Assembly: GCA_964353935.1 (NCBI GenBank)
Contig: CAYGXL010000097.1
Location: forward strand, 1-9,645
DNA: 9,645 nucleotides
Direction of reading: 5' to 3'
DNA from: JAOUJD01 sp964353935
GTDB lineage: Bacteria > Pseudomonadota > Gammaproteobacteria > Burkholderiales > Burkholderiaceae_F
Below are positions 1 to 8,278 of this stretch, piece by piece. The notes under the pieces were generated by a model. That model made no database searches and was not told the DNA's origin. It saw only the letters and a program-made list of their open reading frames with translations. Made by a program: the position numbers and the translations under genes. Within the stretch, counting starts at the first letter, position 1. The number at the start of each line of letters is the position of its first letter.

Positions 1-1893
<1,893 letters not shown>

Positions 1894-1953
1894 GCACGGC
1901 GACACCCGCGCCGACGACGACGCGGGAACAATGGACAAGAAAGGGCCGAGGAG

Positions 1954-3333
1954 ATGGGCCAACTGGTCGAAGTGAAGGTGCCGGACATCGGCGACTTCAA
2001 GGAAGTCGAGGTCATCGAGGTGCTGGTGAAGCCCGGTGACACGGTGGCGAAGGAGCAGTCGCTCGTCACCGTCGAGAGCGACAAGGCGTCGATGGAGATT
2101 CCTTCGTCCGCCGCCGGCGTCGTGAAGGAACTGAAGATCAAGCTCGGCGACAAGGTGTCGCAGGGCGTATTGCTGCTGGTGCTCGACGCCGCCGCCGGCG
2201 CGCCCGCGCCGGCGCCGGCCGCGCCATCGCCCGCGCCTTCGCCACAGGCCGCGCCGTCTCCCGCACCCGTGCCGGCGCCGGCGCCGGCATCGGCTTCGGC
2301 GGAAGCAGGCGCGCCGGCCGCGGTCGCGCGTTCCCACGCGTTCCACACCGAGATGGGCGTGCGTCCGGAGCCGATCGAACTCGGCGCGCCGGGCGCGAAG
2401 CCGCATGCGTCGCCGTCGGTGCGCAAGTTCGCGCGCGAGCTCGGCGTCGACCTGCAGCACGTCGCGGGCAGCGGGCCGAAAGGCCGCGTCACGCCCGACG
2501 ACGTGCGCCAGCACGTGAAGGCGGTGATGGCGAGCGGCGCGCGTCCGGCGGCTGGTCCCGCCGTGGCCGCGGCGCCCGGACTCGGCATGAACCTGCCGCC
2601 GTGGCCCGCGATCGACTTCTCGAAGTTCGGTCCGGTCGAGCGCGTCGCGATGTCGCGCATCCGCAAGATCTCCGGCCCGTCGCTGACCCGCAACGCGATC
2701 GTGATTCCGCACGTCACGAACCACGACGACGCGGACATCACCGAGCTGGAGGCCTTCCGCGTCCAGCTCAACATGGAAAACGAGAGAAACAAGGACGCGC
2801 CGAAGCTGACGATGCTGGCGTTCCTGGTCAAGGCCTGCGTCGCGGCGCTGAAGAAGTATCCCGAGTTCAACGCATCGATCGACCCGGAGACCGGCGACGC
2901 CGTGTTCCTGAAGCAGTACTACCACATCGGTTTCGCCGCCGACACGCCCAACGGCCTCGTCGTCCCGGTGATCAGGGACGCCGACAAGAAGGGCGTGTTC
3001 GACATCGCGCAGGAAATGTCGGCGCTCGCCGCCAGGGCGCGCGACGGCAAGCTCGCGCCGTCCGACATGCAGGGCGGCACGTTCTCGATCTCGTCGCTCG
3101 GCGGCATCGGCGGCACGTACTTCACGCCGATCATCAATGCGCCCGAGGTCGCGATCCTCGGCGTGTGCCGCTCGCAGACGCGGCCGGTGTGGGACGGCAA
3201 GCAGTTCGCGCCGCGCCTGATGCTGCCGCTGTCGCTGTCGTGGGACCACCGCGTGGTCGACGGCGCGGGGGCGGCGCGCTTCAACGCCTACCTCGCGCAG
3301 ATCCTCGCGGATTTCCGCCGGGTGATGCTGTAG
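1954..3333 (+). CDS. aceF: Dihydrolipoamide acetyltransferase (E2) of pyruvate dehydrogenase
   Basis: This 459-aa E2 core protein transfers the acetyl group from its lipoyl arm to CoA. Domains in order: one lipoyl domain (about 1-79, lipoylated Lys44 in VESDKASME, codon 2083-2085); a long Ala/Pro/Ser linker (about 80-115); a peripheral-subunit-binding domain (about 150-188, SPSVRKFARELGVD to GRVTPDD); and the catalytic CAT domain (about 215-459) with the DHRVVDG signature, catalytic His432 and Asp436. Having one lipoyl domain rather than the three of E. coli AceF is common outside enterics. ATG 1954 is the only possible start: the frame reads back to the aceE stop with no other initiation codon. 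GAGGAG abuts the ATG directly, so the functional ribosome site is more likely AGAAAGGG at 1938-1945. The gene is co-transcribed with aceE, 60 nt upstream. Confidence 0.97.
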   Translation: MGQLVEVKVPDIGDFKEVEVIEVLVKPGDTVAKEQSLVTVESDKASMEIPSSAAGVVKELKIKLGDKVSQGVLLLVLDAAAGAPAPAPAAPSPAPSPQAAPSPAPVPAPAPASASAEAGAPAAVARSHAFHTEMGVRPEPIELGAPGAKPHASPSVRKFARELGVDLQHVAGSGPKGRVTPDDVRQHVKAVMASGARPAAGPAVAAAPGLGMNLPPWPAIDFSKFGPVERVAMSRIRKISGPSLTRNAIVIPHVTNHDDADITELEAFRVQLNMENERNKDAPKLTMLAFLVKACVAALKKYPEFNASIDPETGDAVFLKQYYHIGFAADTPNGLVVPVIRDADKKGVFDIAQEMSALAARARDGKLAPSDMQGGTFSISSLGGIGGTYFTPIINAPEVAILGVCRSQTRPVWDGKQFAPRLMLPLSLSWDHRVVDGAGAARFNAYLAQILADFRRVML

Positions 3334-3388
3334 CCCGGGCCTCCCGTTCGCGGAGCGCCACGACGGCGCGCCGCCCGGTTGCACAACC

Positions 3389-3979
3389 ATGACCACCATC
3401 GTTGTCGTAAAGAAGAACGACGAGATCGCCATCGCATCGGATGCGCTCGTCACGTTCGGCGAGACCCGCCTGCCGCACGGCTACGAGTTGAACGAGAAGA
3501 TCTTCCGGATCAACGACTCGTACATCGGGCTGGCCGGCAGCACGGCGCACTTCGCCGTCATGGCCGAGGCGTTGCGCCACCTCGGCGACGACTGCAAGCT
3601 GGGCAGCCGCAGCGACGTCTTCAACACCTTCCAGCGCCTGCATCCGGTGCTGAAGGAACGCTTCTTCCTGAATCCGAAGGAGGAGGACGCCGATCCGTAC
3701 GAGTCGTCGCACCTCACCGCGCTCATCGCCAACGCCAGCGGCATCTACGGCGTGTACTCGTACCGCGAAGTGTTCAGCTTCGACCGTTTCTGGGGCATCG
3801 GCTCCGGCCGCAACTTCGCTCTCGGCGCGATGTACGCGGCGTACGACCGCACCGCCTCCGCGCGCCGCATCGCCGAGATCGGCGTGAAGGCGGGCGCGGA
3901 GTTCGACAAGAGTTCCTCGTTGCCGGCGCGCGTGTTCAGCGTCGCCGCACAGCAGTCCACGGAAGGGGACAACGGATGA
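3389..3979 (+). CDS. Proteasome/HslV-like Thr-nucleophile Ntn hydrolase, probable betaproteobacterial proteasome homologue (BPH)
   Basis: This 196-aa protein has the N-terminus of a proteasome-type protease: MTT, so removing Met exposes a threonine nucleophile as in HslV. Counting that Thr as 1, Asp17 (ASD, codon 3440-3442) is in the conserved position. Lys36 (NEK, codon 3497-3499) fits Lys33 after a three-residue insertion. GLAGSTAH matches HslV GFAGG, GIGSGRNFALGA matches the GSGG segment, and FDKSS fits the D-x-x-S seen late in the fold. Length is close to HslV (about 175 aa) and shorter than Anbu (about 240 aa). Known BPH proteins form self-contained tetradecameric double rings; their physiological substrate is unknown to me. 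No good Shine-Dalgarno is visible; MTTIV homology fixes the start. The stop overlaps the lpd start (ATGA), implying coupling to E3. Family assignment is from motifs and memory; proteolytic activity is inferred. Confidence 0.85.
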   Translation: MTTIVVVKKNDEIAIASDALVTFGETRLPHGYELNEKIFRINDSYIGLAGSTAHFAVMAEALRHLGDDCKLGSRSDVFNTFQRLHPVLKERFFLNPKEEDADPYESSHLTALIANASGIYGVYSYREVFSFDRFWGIGSGRNFALGAMYAAYDRTASARRIAEIGVKAGAEFDKSSSLPARVFSVAAQQSTEGDNG

Positions 3980-5918
3980 GCCAGGCCGTCGAAGTGAAAG
4001 TGCCCGACATCGGTGACTTCAAGGAGGTCGAAGTGATCGAGGTGCTGGTGAAGCCGGGCGACACGATCGCGAAGGACCAGTCGCTGGTCACCGTCGAAAG
4101 CGACAAGGCGTCGATGGAGATCCCGTCGTCGTCGGCCGGTGTCGTGAAGGAGATGCGGGTCAAGCTCGGCGACAAGGTGTCGCAGGGGTCGCCGCTGCTC
4201 GTGCTGGAGGCGACCAGCGCTGCCGCCGCTGCGCCATCGCCGGCTTCTGCGCCTGCGCCCGCCGCGGCGGCGCCGAAGCCGGCTTCAGCGCCGTCGCCGG
4301 CNNNNNNNNNNNNNNNNNNNNNNNNNNNNNNNNNNNNNNNNNNNNNNNNNNNNNNNNNNNNNNNNNNNNNNNNNNNNNNNNNNNNNNNNNNNNNNNNNNN
4401 NCTGCGCCTGCGCCCGCCGCGGCGGCGCCGAAGCCGGCTTCAGCGCCGTCGCCGGCTCCGGTTGCCGCGTCGTTCGGCGGCGCGGCCGACATCGAGTGCG
4501 AAATGCTGGTGCTCGGCGCCGGCCCCGGAGGCTACTCGGCCGCGTTCCGCGCGGCCGACCTCGGCATGAAGACCGTGCTGGTCGAGCGCTATTCGACCCT
4601 TGGCGGCGTGTGCCTGAACGTCGGCTGCATTCCGTCGAAGGCGCTGCTGCACGTCGCCGCCGTGATGGACGAAGCCGCGCACTTCGCCGCGCTCGGCGTC
4701 GAGTTCGGCACGCCGAAGATCGATCTCGAAAAGCTGCGCGCGCACAAGGCCAAGGTCGTCGGGAAGCTCACCGGCGGCCTCAGCGGCATGGCGAAAACGC
4801 GGAAAGTCACGACGGTGCGCGGCGTCGGCCGGTTCGTCGGACCGAACCACCTCGAAGTGCAGCTGACGTCCGGCCCGGGCCAGGCGCCGACCGGCGAGAA
4901 GACCGTCGTGCGGTTCGCGAAGGCCATCATCGCCGCCGGCTCGCAGGCCGTGAAGCTGCCGTTCATCCCCGAGGATCCCCGCATCGTCGACTCGACCGGC
5001 GCGCTGGAACTGCGCGAGGTGCCGAAGCGGATGCTGGTGATCGGCGGCGGCATCATCGGGCTCGAGATGGCGACGGTGTACTCGACGCTGGGCGCGCGCA
5101 TCGAGGTGGTCGAGATGCTCGACCGGCTGATGACCGGCGCCGACCACGACCTCGTCCGCGTCTGGCAGAAGCACAACGCGAAGCGCTTCGACAAGGTCAT
5201 GCTGAAGACGAAGACGGTCGGCGTCGAGGCCAAGCCCGAAGGCATCCTGGTGCGCTTCGAAGGCGAGCAGGCGCCGGCCGAGCCGCAGCTCTACAACCTG
5301 GTGCTGGTGGCGGTCGGCCGCGTGCCGAACGGCCGGAAGATCGGCGCCGAGGCGGCGGGTGTCGCGGTGACCGACCGCGGCTTCATCGAGGTCGACCGGC
5401 AGATGCGGACCAACGTGCCGCACATCCACGCAATCGGCGACATCGTCGGCAACCCGATGCTCGCGCACAAGGCGGTGCACGAAGGCCACGTCGCGGCCGA
5501 GGCCGCGCACGGCGAGAAGGCGTTCTTCGACGCCCGCGTGATCCCGTCGGTGGCCTACACCGATCCGGAAGTCGCGTGGGTCGGCCTGACCGAGGACGAA
5601 GCGAAGGCGCAGGGCGTCAAGGTCAAGGTCGGCAAGCTCCCGTGGACGGCGAGCGGCCGCGCGATCGCGAACGGACGCGACGAGGGCTTCACCAAGCTGA
5701 TCTTCGACGAGGCGAGCCATCGCGTGCTTGGCGGCGGCATCGTCGGCACGCATGCGGGCGACCTCATCAGCGAGGTCGCGCTCGCCGTGGAGATGGGCGC
5801 GGACGCGGTCGACATCGGCCGCACGATTCATCCGCACCCCACGCTCGGCGAATCGGTCGGGCTGGCGGCCGAAGTGGCCGAGGGCGTCTGCACCGACGTC
5901 CCACCGCCGCGCCGCTGA
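3976..5918 (+). CDS. lpd: Dihydrolipoamide dehydrogenase (E3) with N-terminal lipoyl domain; interrupted by a 100-N assembly gap
   Basis: This is the FAD disulfide oxidoreductase that reoxidises dihydrolipoyl groups and reduces NAD+. Before the gap lie a lipoyl domain (residues 1-79, Lys44 in VESDKASME, codon 4105-4107) and an Ala/Pro linker. After it comes the complete E3 core: FAD motif GAGPGGY (about 4515-4535), redox disulfide CLNVGC (Cys codons 4611-4613 and 4626-4628), NAD-binding GGGIIGLE (from 5043), HAIGDIVGNPMLAHKA, and C-terminal HPHPTLGE with catalytic His 5835-5837 and Glu 5850-5852. The frame appears to shift across the gap only because the N run has an arbitrary length: the identical 55-bp flanks are in the same codon phase. 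Collapsing them gives 595 aa, in line with lipoyl-bearing PdhL of betaproteobacteria. Not a pseudogene on this evidence. Start ATG 3976 overlaps the BPH stop; GGAAGGGG at 3961-3968 is its ribosome site. Confidence 0.95.
4231..4456 (+). repeat. 57-bp tandem repeat encoding the Ala/Pro linker of E3, copy number unresolved
   Basis: The first full unit is 4231-4287. A second begins at 4288 and runs 14 nt, with one mismatch to the first, before the Ns. After the gap, 4402-4442 is the last 41 nt of a unit, and 4443-4456 starts another. Bases 4247-4301 and 4402-4456 are identical (55 bp). Inserting only TT between the flanks would make a perfect, in-frame 57-bp tandem repeat of 19 residues (APSPASAPAPAAAAPKPAS). 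Such mobile linkers let the lipoyl arm swing between active sites. Confidence 0.8.
4302..4401. other. Assembly gap, 100 Ns
   Basis: Exactly 100 Ns, the conventional placeholder for a scaffold join of unknown length. It lies in the lpd linker and is flanked by identical 55-bp sequences. The true content is probably only a few bases or a few repeat units, and the apparent lpd frameshift should be ignored. Confidence 0.98.
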
Positions 5919-6336
5919 TCCGAGCCGGCGGGGCTGACGCGCGGCCTTCGAGGGGAGTGCGCGGGCGCGCTTCGATTCATGCGCGCGCTGACATCGCGCA
6001 AGACCGCGCGCGTCATCCTTCTTCAAGCTATGCGCGCGATTTGCTGTTCGCGCTCGTTCTCGTACCCTCGGTTTCATCGTCGAGGCCGAGGACGACTCGC
6101 CGCAACTGGTGACGACCAACCTCGCGCTGCGGCCGCGCGTCGCGCGCTTCGCCGGCCCGGGCATGCGCAGCTTCTGCGAGCACCGCCCGCGGCCGCTCTG
6201 GATCGTTCAGTCGGGCCCGCGCTCGACGCAGCACCAGCAGCAACAACGCTGGCAACCACAATCCGAAACGGCGACTCATGTTGTGGCCGCCAATGTGAAG
6301 TGTGACGCTCATCAATTGCGCCTGCGACCGCCTGGC
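5919..6336. other. Intergenic region downstream of lpd with no convincing gene
   Basis: No recognised protein or RNA gene. The first part is GC-rich with CGCG runs and one hairpin (5979-6016). Bases 6061-6207 read openly in one plus-strand frame with high third-position GC but without recognisable homology or a start with ribosome site. From about 6225 the base composition becomes clearly less GC-rich, ending in the hexamer array at 6337-6363. Confidence 0.6.
5979..6016 (+). terminator. GC-rich hairpin, possible terminator of the pdh operon
   Basis: Left arm ATGCGCGCGC (5979-5988) pairs with GCGCGCGTCAT (6006-6016), giving 10 bp with a single bulged T and a 17-nt loop. It begins 60 nt after the lpd stop. 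It is followed by CCTTCTTC rather than a clean T-run, so it is at best a weak intrinsic terminator or an mRNA 3'-end stabiliser. Confidence 0.3.
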
Positions 6337-6363
6337 TTTACGTTAACGTCAACGTCAGCGTTA
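6337..6363 (+). promoter_or_regulatory. Hexamer array resembling a LiuR/MerR-family operator and promoter
   Basis: TTT is followed by four near-identical hexamers: ACGTTA, ACGTCA, ACGTCA, GCGTTA (6340-6363). They contain the perfect palindrome ACGTTAACGT (6340-6349), and TTTACGTTAACGTCAA (6337-6352) is a near-perfect 16-bp inverted repeat. From memory this resembles sites of LiuR-type MerR regulators of branched-chain amino acid and fatty acid catabolism in proteobacteria. A -35-like TTTACG (6337-6342) and a weak -10-like TACACG (6362-6367) would be 19 bp apart, the spacing typical of MerR-activated promoters. It lies 30 nt upstream of the 6393 small gene. The regulator itself is not in the window. 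Confidence 0.4.
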
Positions 6364-6377
6364 CACGGCAAGAGTCT

Positions 6378-6384
6378 GGGGAGG
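6378..6384 (+). promoter_or_regulatory. Strong Shine-Dalgarno of the small membrane protein gene
   Basis: GGGGAGG is followed by an 8-nt spacer and ATG 6393. This is one of the best ribosome sites in the window and the main argument that the 48-codon frame is translated. An in-frame GTG at 6390 is possible but worse spaced. Confidence 0.65.
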
Positions 6385-6392
6385 CACTTGTG

Positions 6393-6539
6393 ATGAGTAC
6401 GTTTGCAGGCAATGGGCGGCGCAACCGCGCGATGAAGCCCTTCTGGGAGAAGAACTCCTTCTGGTTCGTCGGCATGCCAACAAGCCTCGTTGCTTTGGTG
6501 TTCCTTCTCGGGATGATCGCGGAGTTGTTGGGCCAGTAG
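6393..6539 (+). CDS. Small single-pass membrane protein, 48 aa, function unknown
   Basis: I do not recognise this protein. It starts MSTFAGNGRRNRAMKPFWEK, a basic N-terminal tail of about 20 residues. A short aromatic stretch (NSFWFVG) leads into a hydrophobic helix of about 20 residues (SLVALVFLLGMIAELLG), then the TAG stop. The basic segment before the helix predicts N-terminus in the cytoplasm and no cleavage site. Support for a real gene: strong GGGGAGG ribosome site 8 nt before ATG, an operator-like promoter just upstream, hydrophobic codon content, and no competing gene on either strand. Codon use (GTT, GCT, TTG, ACA) is less GC-biased than in neighbours. rpiA begins 79 nt downstream and may be read through. 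It could be an accessory subunit of a membrane complex, but that is speculation. Confidence 0.6.
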   Translation: MSTFAGNGRRNRAMKPFWEKNSFWFVGMPTSLVALVFLLGMIAELLGQ

Positions 6540-6618
6540 GCCCCGCGGTTTCCTTCCCGGGACCGAACCGGGGAGTCGCTGCTCCTCCGTATCATCCCGC
6601 CATGGGAGGGGCGACTCG

Positions 6619-7284
6619 ATGGCGACGCAGGACGATCTGAAGCGCGAGGTGGCGCGCGCGGCGGTGCGGTTCGTGCCGGAGGGACAGGTCATCGGGGTCG
6701 GCACCGGCTCGACCGCCGACTTCTTCATCGATGAGCTCGCCGGGATCCGCGACCGGATCGCCGGGGCCGTTCCGAGTTCGGAACGCAGCGCGAAGCGGCT
6801 CGCTGCCCATGGCATCCCGCTGCTCGACCTCAACGACGTCGAAACACTTTCCGTCTACGTCGACGGCGCGGACGAGATCGACGCCGGCTTCTGCATGATC
6901 AAGGGCGGCGGCGGCGCGCTCACGCGCGAGAAGATCGTCGCCGCGGTGGCGCGGACCTTCGTGTGCATCGCCGACCAGAGCAAGCTGGTTCCGGCGCTCG
7001 GGCGCTTCCCGCTGCCGGTCGAAGTGATTCCGATGGCGCGCGCCTACGTCACCCGCGAACTGGCGAAGCTCGGCGGCACGCCGAAGCTGCGCGAGGGATT
7101 CGTCACGGACAACGGCAACGTGATCGTCGACCTGCACGGGCTCACGATCGCGGACCCGGTCGCCTTCGAGCGGCGCGTGAACGGCATCGTCGGCGTCGTG
7201 ACCAACGGACTGTTCGCGGCGCGCGGCGCCGACGTGCTGCTGCTCGGCACGGCCGACGGGGTCAGGGAATCGCGCCGTTCGTGA
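6619..7284 (+). CDS. rpiA: Ribose-5-phosphate isomerase A
   Basis: This cytoplasmic enzyme interconverts ribose 5-phosphate and ribulose 5-phosphate in the non-oxidative pentose phosphate pathway. The 221-aa protein has the usual RpiA length. It shows the phosphate-binding GTGST (28-32), the DGADEID segment with catalytic-site Asp82 and Asp85, and KGGGGALTREK with Lys95 and the catalytic base Glu104 (equivalent to E. coli Asp81, Asp84, Lys94 and Glu103). The start is set by GGGAGGG at 6604-6610, 8 nt before ATG, and by the standard RpiA N-terminus. A TATCAT at 6590-6595 might be a -10 box but lacks a clear -35. The stop overlaps the next gene's GTG by 4 nt. Confidence 0.96.
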   Translation: MATQDDLKREVARAAVRFVPEGQVIGVGTGSTADFFIDELAGIRDRIAGAVPSSERSAKRLAAHGIPLLDLNDVETLSVYVDGADEIDAGFCMIKGGGGALTREKIVAAVARTFVCIADQSKLVPALGRFPLPVEVIPMARAYVTRELAKLGGTPKLREGFVTDNGNVIVDLHGLTIADPVAFERRVNGIVGVVTNGLFAARGADVLLLGTADGVRESRRS

Positions 7285-7949
7285 GGCGGCTCGTTGCCGC
7301 GCTGCTCGGGCTGGCGGTCGTGATCCCGGCCGCTTACCTGCTGGTGGCGCTCGTCCTCGCCCTGGTACCGCTCAATGCCGACTTCCGGCCGAGCGCCGAT
7401 GGCATCCCTGTCTACGTCCGGACCAACGGCGTGCACGCGGAGCTGGTGCTGCCGACGCGGTCGGCGGACGTCGACTGGTCCACCGACCATCCGGCGAGCG
7501 ACATGCGCGCGCTCGCCGCGCCGATGAAGTGGATCGCCTTCGGCTGGGGCGACGCCGCCTTCTTCGCCAGCACGCCGACCTGGTTGGATCTGAAACCCGG
7601 CACGGCCCTCGTGGCGCTCACCGGCCTGGGCGAGGGGGCGATGCACGTTGAGTACATCGCCACTCCCGGTTCGTACGCCGGCCGCGAACTGCGGCTGTCA
7701 CCGGCACAGCATGCGCAACTCGTCGCTTACGTCCGCGATTCGTTCGAACGGACCGGGGACGGCCGGCCGATCCGGCTCGGAGCGCCGGGCTATTTCGACA
7801 CCGACGCCTTCTATGCGGCGAAGCCGCGCTACACGTTCTGGATGACCAGCAACGAGTGGGTGCGCCGCGGGCTGACCGCGGCCGGTGTGCGCACGCCGGT
7901 CTGGGCGCCGTTCGACAGCGCGCTCTTCTTCCAGCTGCGGTCGCTCTGA
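7281..7949 (+). CDS. Membrane-anchored DUF2459 (TIGR02117-like) protein
   Basis: This 222-aa protein starts with GTG 7281 inside the rpiA stop (GTGA overlap), so it is probably translationally coupled. Residues 4-30 form one hydrophobic segment, an uncleaved anchor or long signal sequence, after an Arg-Arg start; the rest should be outside the inner membrane. Family-like segments are VYVRTNGVHAELVLP (His52), WIAFGWGDAAFFASTPTWLDL, LSPAQHAQLVAYVRDSF, and FWMTSNEWVRRGLTAAGVRTPVW. In relatives I recall, the last reads TCN-x-W; here Ser190 replaces that Cys. The His-early, Cys-late order suggests a permuted NlpC/P60-like fold, in which case this copy may lack a cysteine nucleophile. Family assignment is from remembered motifs and function is unknown. 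The gene ends 43 nt from convergent yggX. Confidence 0.75.
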   Translation: MRRLVAALLGLAVVIPAAYLLVALVLALVPLNADFRPSADGIPVYVRTNGVHAELVLPTRSADVDWSTDHPASDMRALAAPMKWIAFGWGDAAFFASTPTWLDLKPGTALVALTGLGEGAMHVEYIATPGSYAGRELRLSPAQHAQLVAYVRDSFERTGDGRPIRLGAPGYFDTDAFYAAKPRYTFWMTSNEWVRRGLTAAGVRTPVWAPFDSALFFQLRSL

Positions 7950-7992
7950 GCCGCGCGTCGCGGTAGCGCGAGCGCCGTCGGGCCAGGGCCGC

Positions 7993-8265
7993 TCAGGCCG
8001 AGGGTGGAACGTAGCCCTGGGCTTGGTCGGCGCCTTCGCCGAAGAAGTGCTTCTCCATCTGCTGCAGCAGGTACTTGCGGGCGCGCGCGTCGGCCAGGTT
8101 CAGGCGGTTCTCGTTGACGAGCATCGTCTGGTGCTTGAGCCAGCCGGCCCATGCCTCCTTGGAGACGTTTTCCCAGAGGCGCTTGCCGAGATCGCCGGGG
8201 ACCGGCGGGAAGTCGAGGCCCTCGGCTTCCTTGCCGAGCTTCACGCAGTTCACCATTCTTGCCAT
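7993..8265 (-). CDS. yggX: YggX family probable Fe(II)-trafficking protein
   Basis: This 90-aa cytoplasmic protein is of the family implicated in protecting iron-sulfur enzymes against oxidative damage and in Fe(II) handling. It aligns along its length with 91-aa E. coli YggX: Cys7 after a short N-terminus, EAEGLDF, PGDLGKRLWE, VSKEAWAGWLKHQTMLVNE, KYLLQQMEKHFF and a C-terminal GYVPP (E. coli GYTPE). It is the second gene of argA-yggX. Its ribosome site, TAGGAG (minus strand 8278-8273), overlaps the argA stop, with 7 nt to the ATG, so expression is tied to argA transcription. Confidence 0.95.
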   Translation of the reverse strand: MARMVNCVKLGKEAEGLDFPPVPGDLGKRLWENVSKEAWAGWLKHQTMLVNENRLNLADARARKYLLQQMEKHFFGEGADQAQGYVPPSA

Positions 8266-8272
8266 TGATGGG

Positions 8273-8278
8273 CTCCTA
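8273..8278 (-). promoter_or_regulatory. yggX ribosome site embedded in the argA stop codon
   Basis: On the minus strand the argA stop TAG (8278-8276) is the first half of TAGGAG. A 7-nt spacer then precedes the yggX ATG at 8265. Ribosomes terminating argA would sit on the yggX initiation site, consistent with coupled translation. Confidence 0.7.

Noticed and set aside
1931..1953. ATG at 1931 as an alternative start for aceF
   Set aside because: It is out of frame with the lipoyl domain; only ATG 1954 gives the E2 protein.
3379..4569. Long plus-strand frame through BPH into lpd and across the Ns
   Set aside because: Its first part is an out-of-frame reading of the BPH gene; only the portion from ATG 3976 is real, as the lpd N-terminus.
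4301..4569. Frameshift or pseudogene in lpd
   Set aside because: The phase change is produced solely by the arbitrary 100-N length; both flanking copies encode the same residues in frame and all catalytic motifs are intact.
4440..6164. 574-codon open frame on the minus strand opposite lpd
   Set aside because: It is the antisense shadow of a verified E3 gene in GC-rich DNA; its product is Arg/Ala/Asp-rich low-complexity sequence with no domain and it spans the gap edge.
6028..6279. Minus-strand frame starting MSRRFGLWLPALLLLVLRR, resembling a signal peptide
   Set aside because: The start looks exportable, but the rest is Arg/Ala-rich sequence typical of shadow frames, with no good ribosome site and no recognised family. 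It overlaps a better coding-like reading on the plus strand.
6541..6574. Inverted repeat CCCC..GGTT / AACC-GGGG between the small gene and rpiA as a terminator
   Set aside because: The stem is interrupted and there is no T-run on either side, so it is not convincing.
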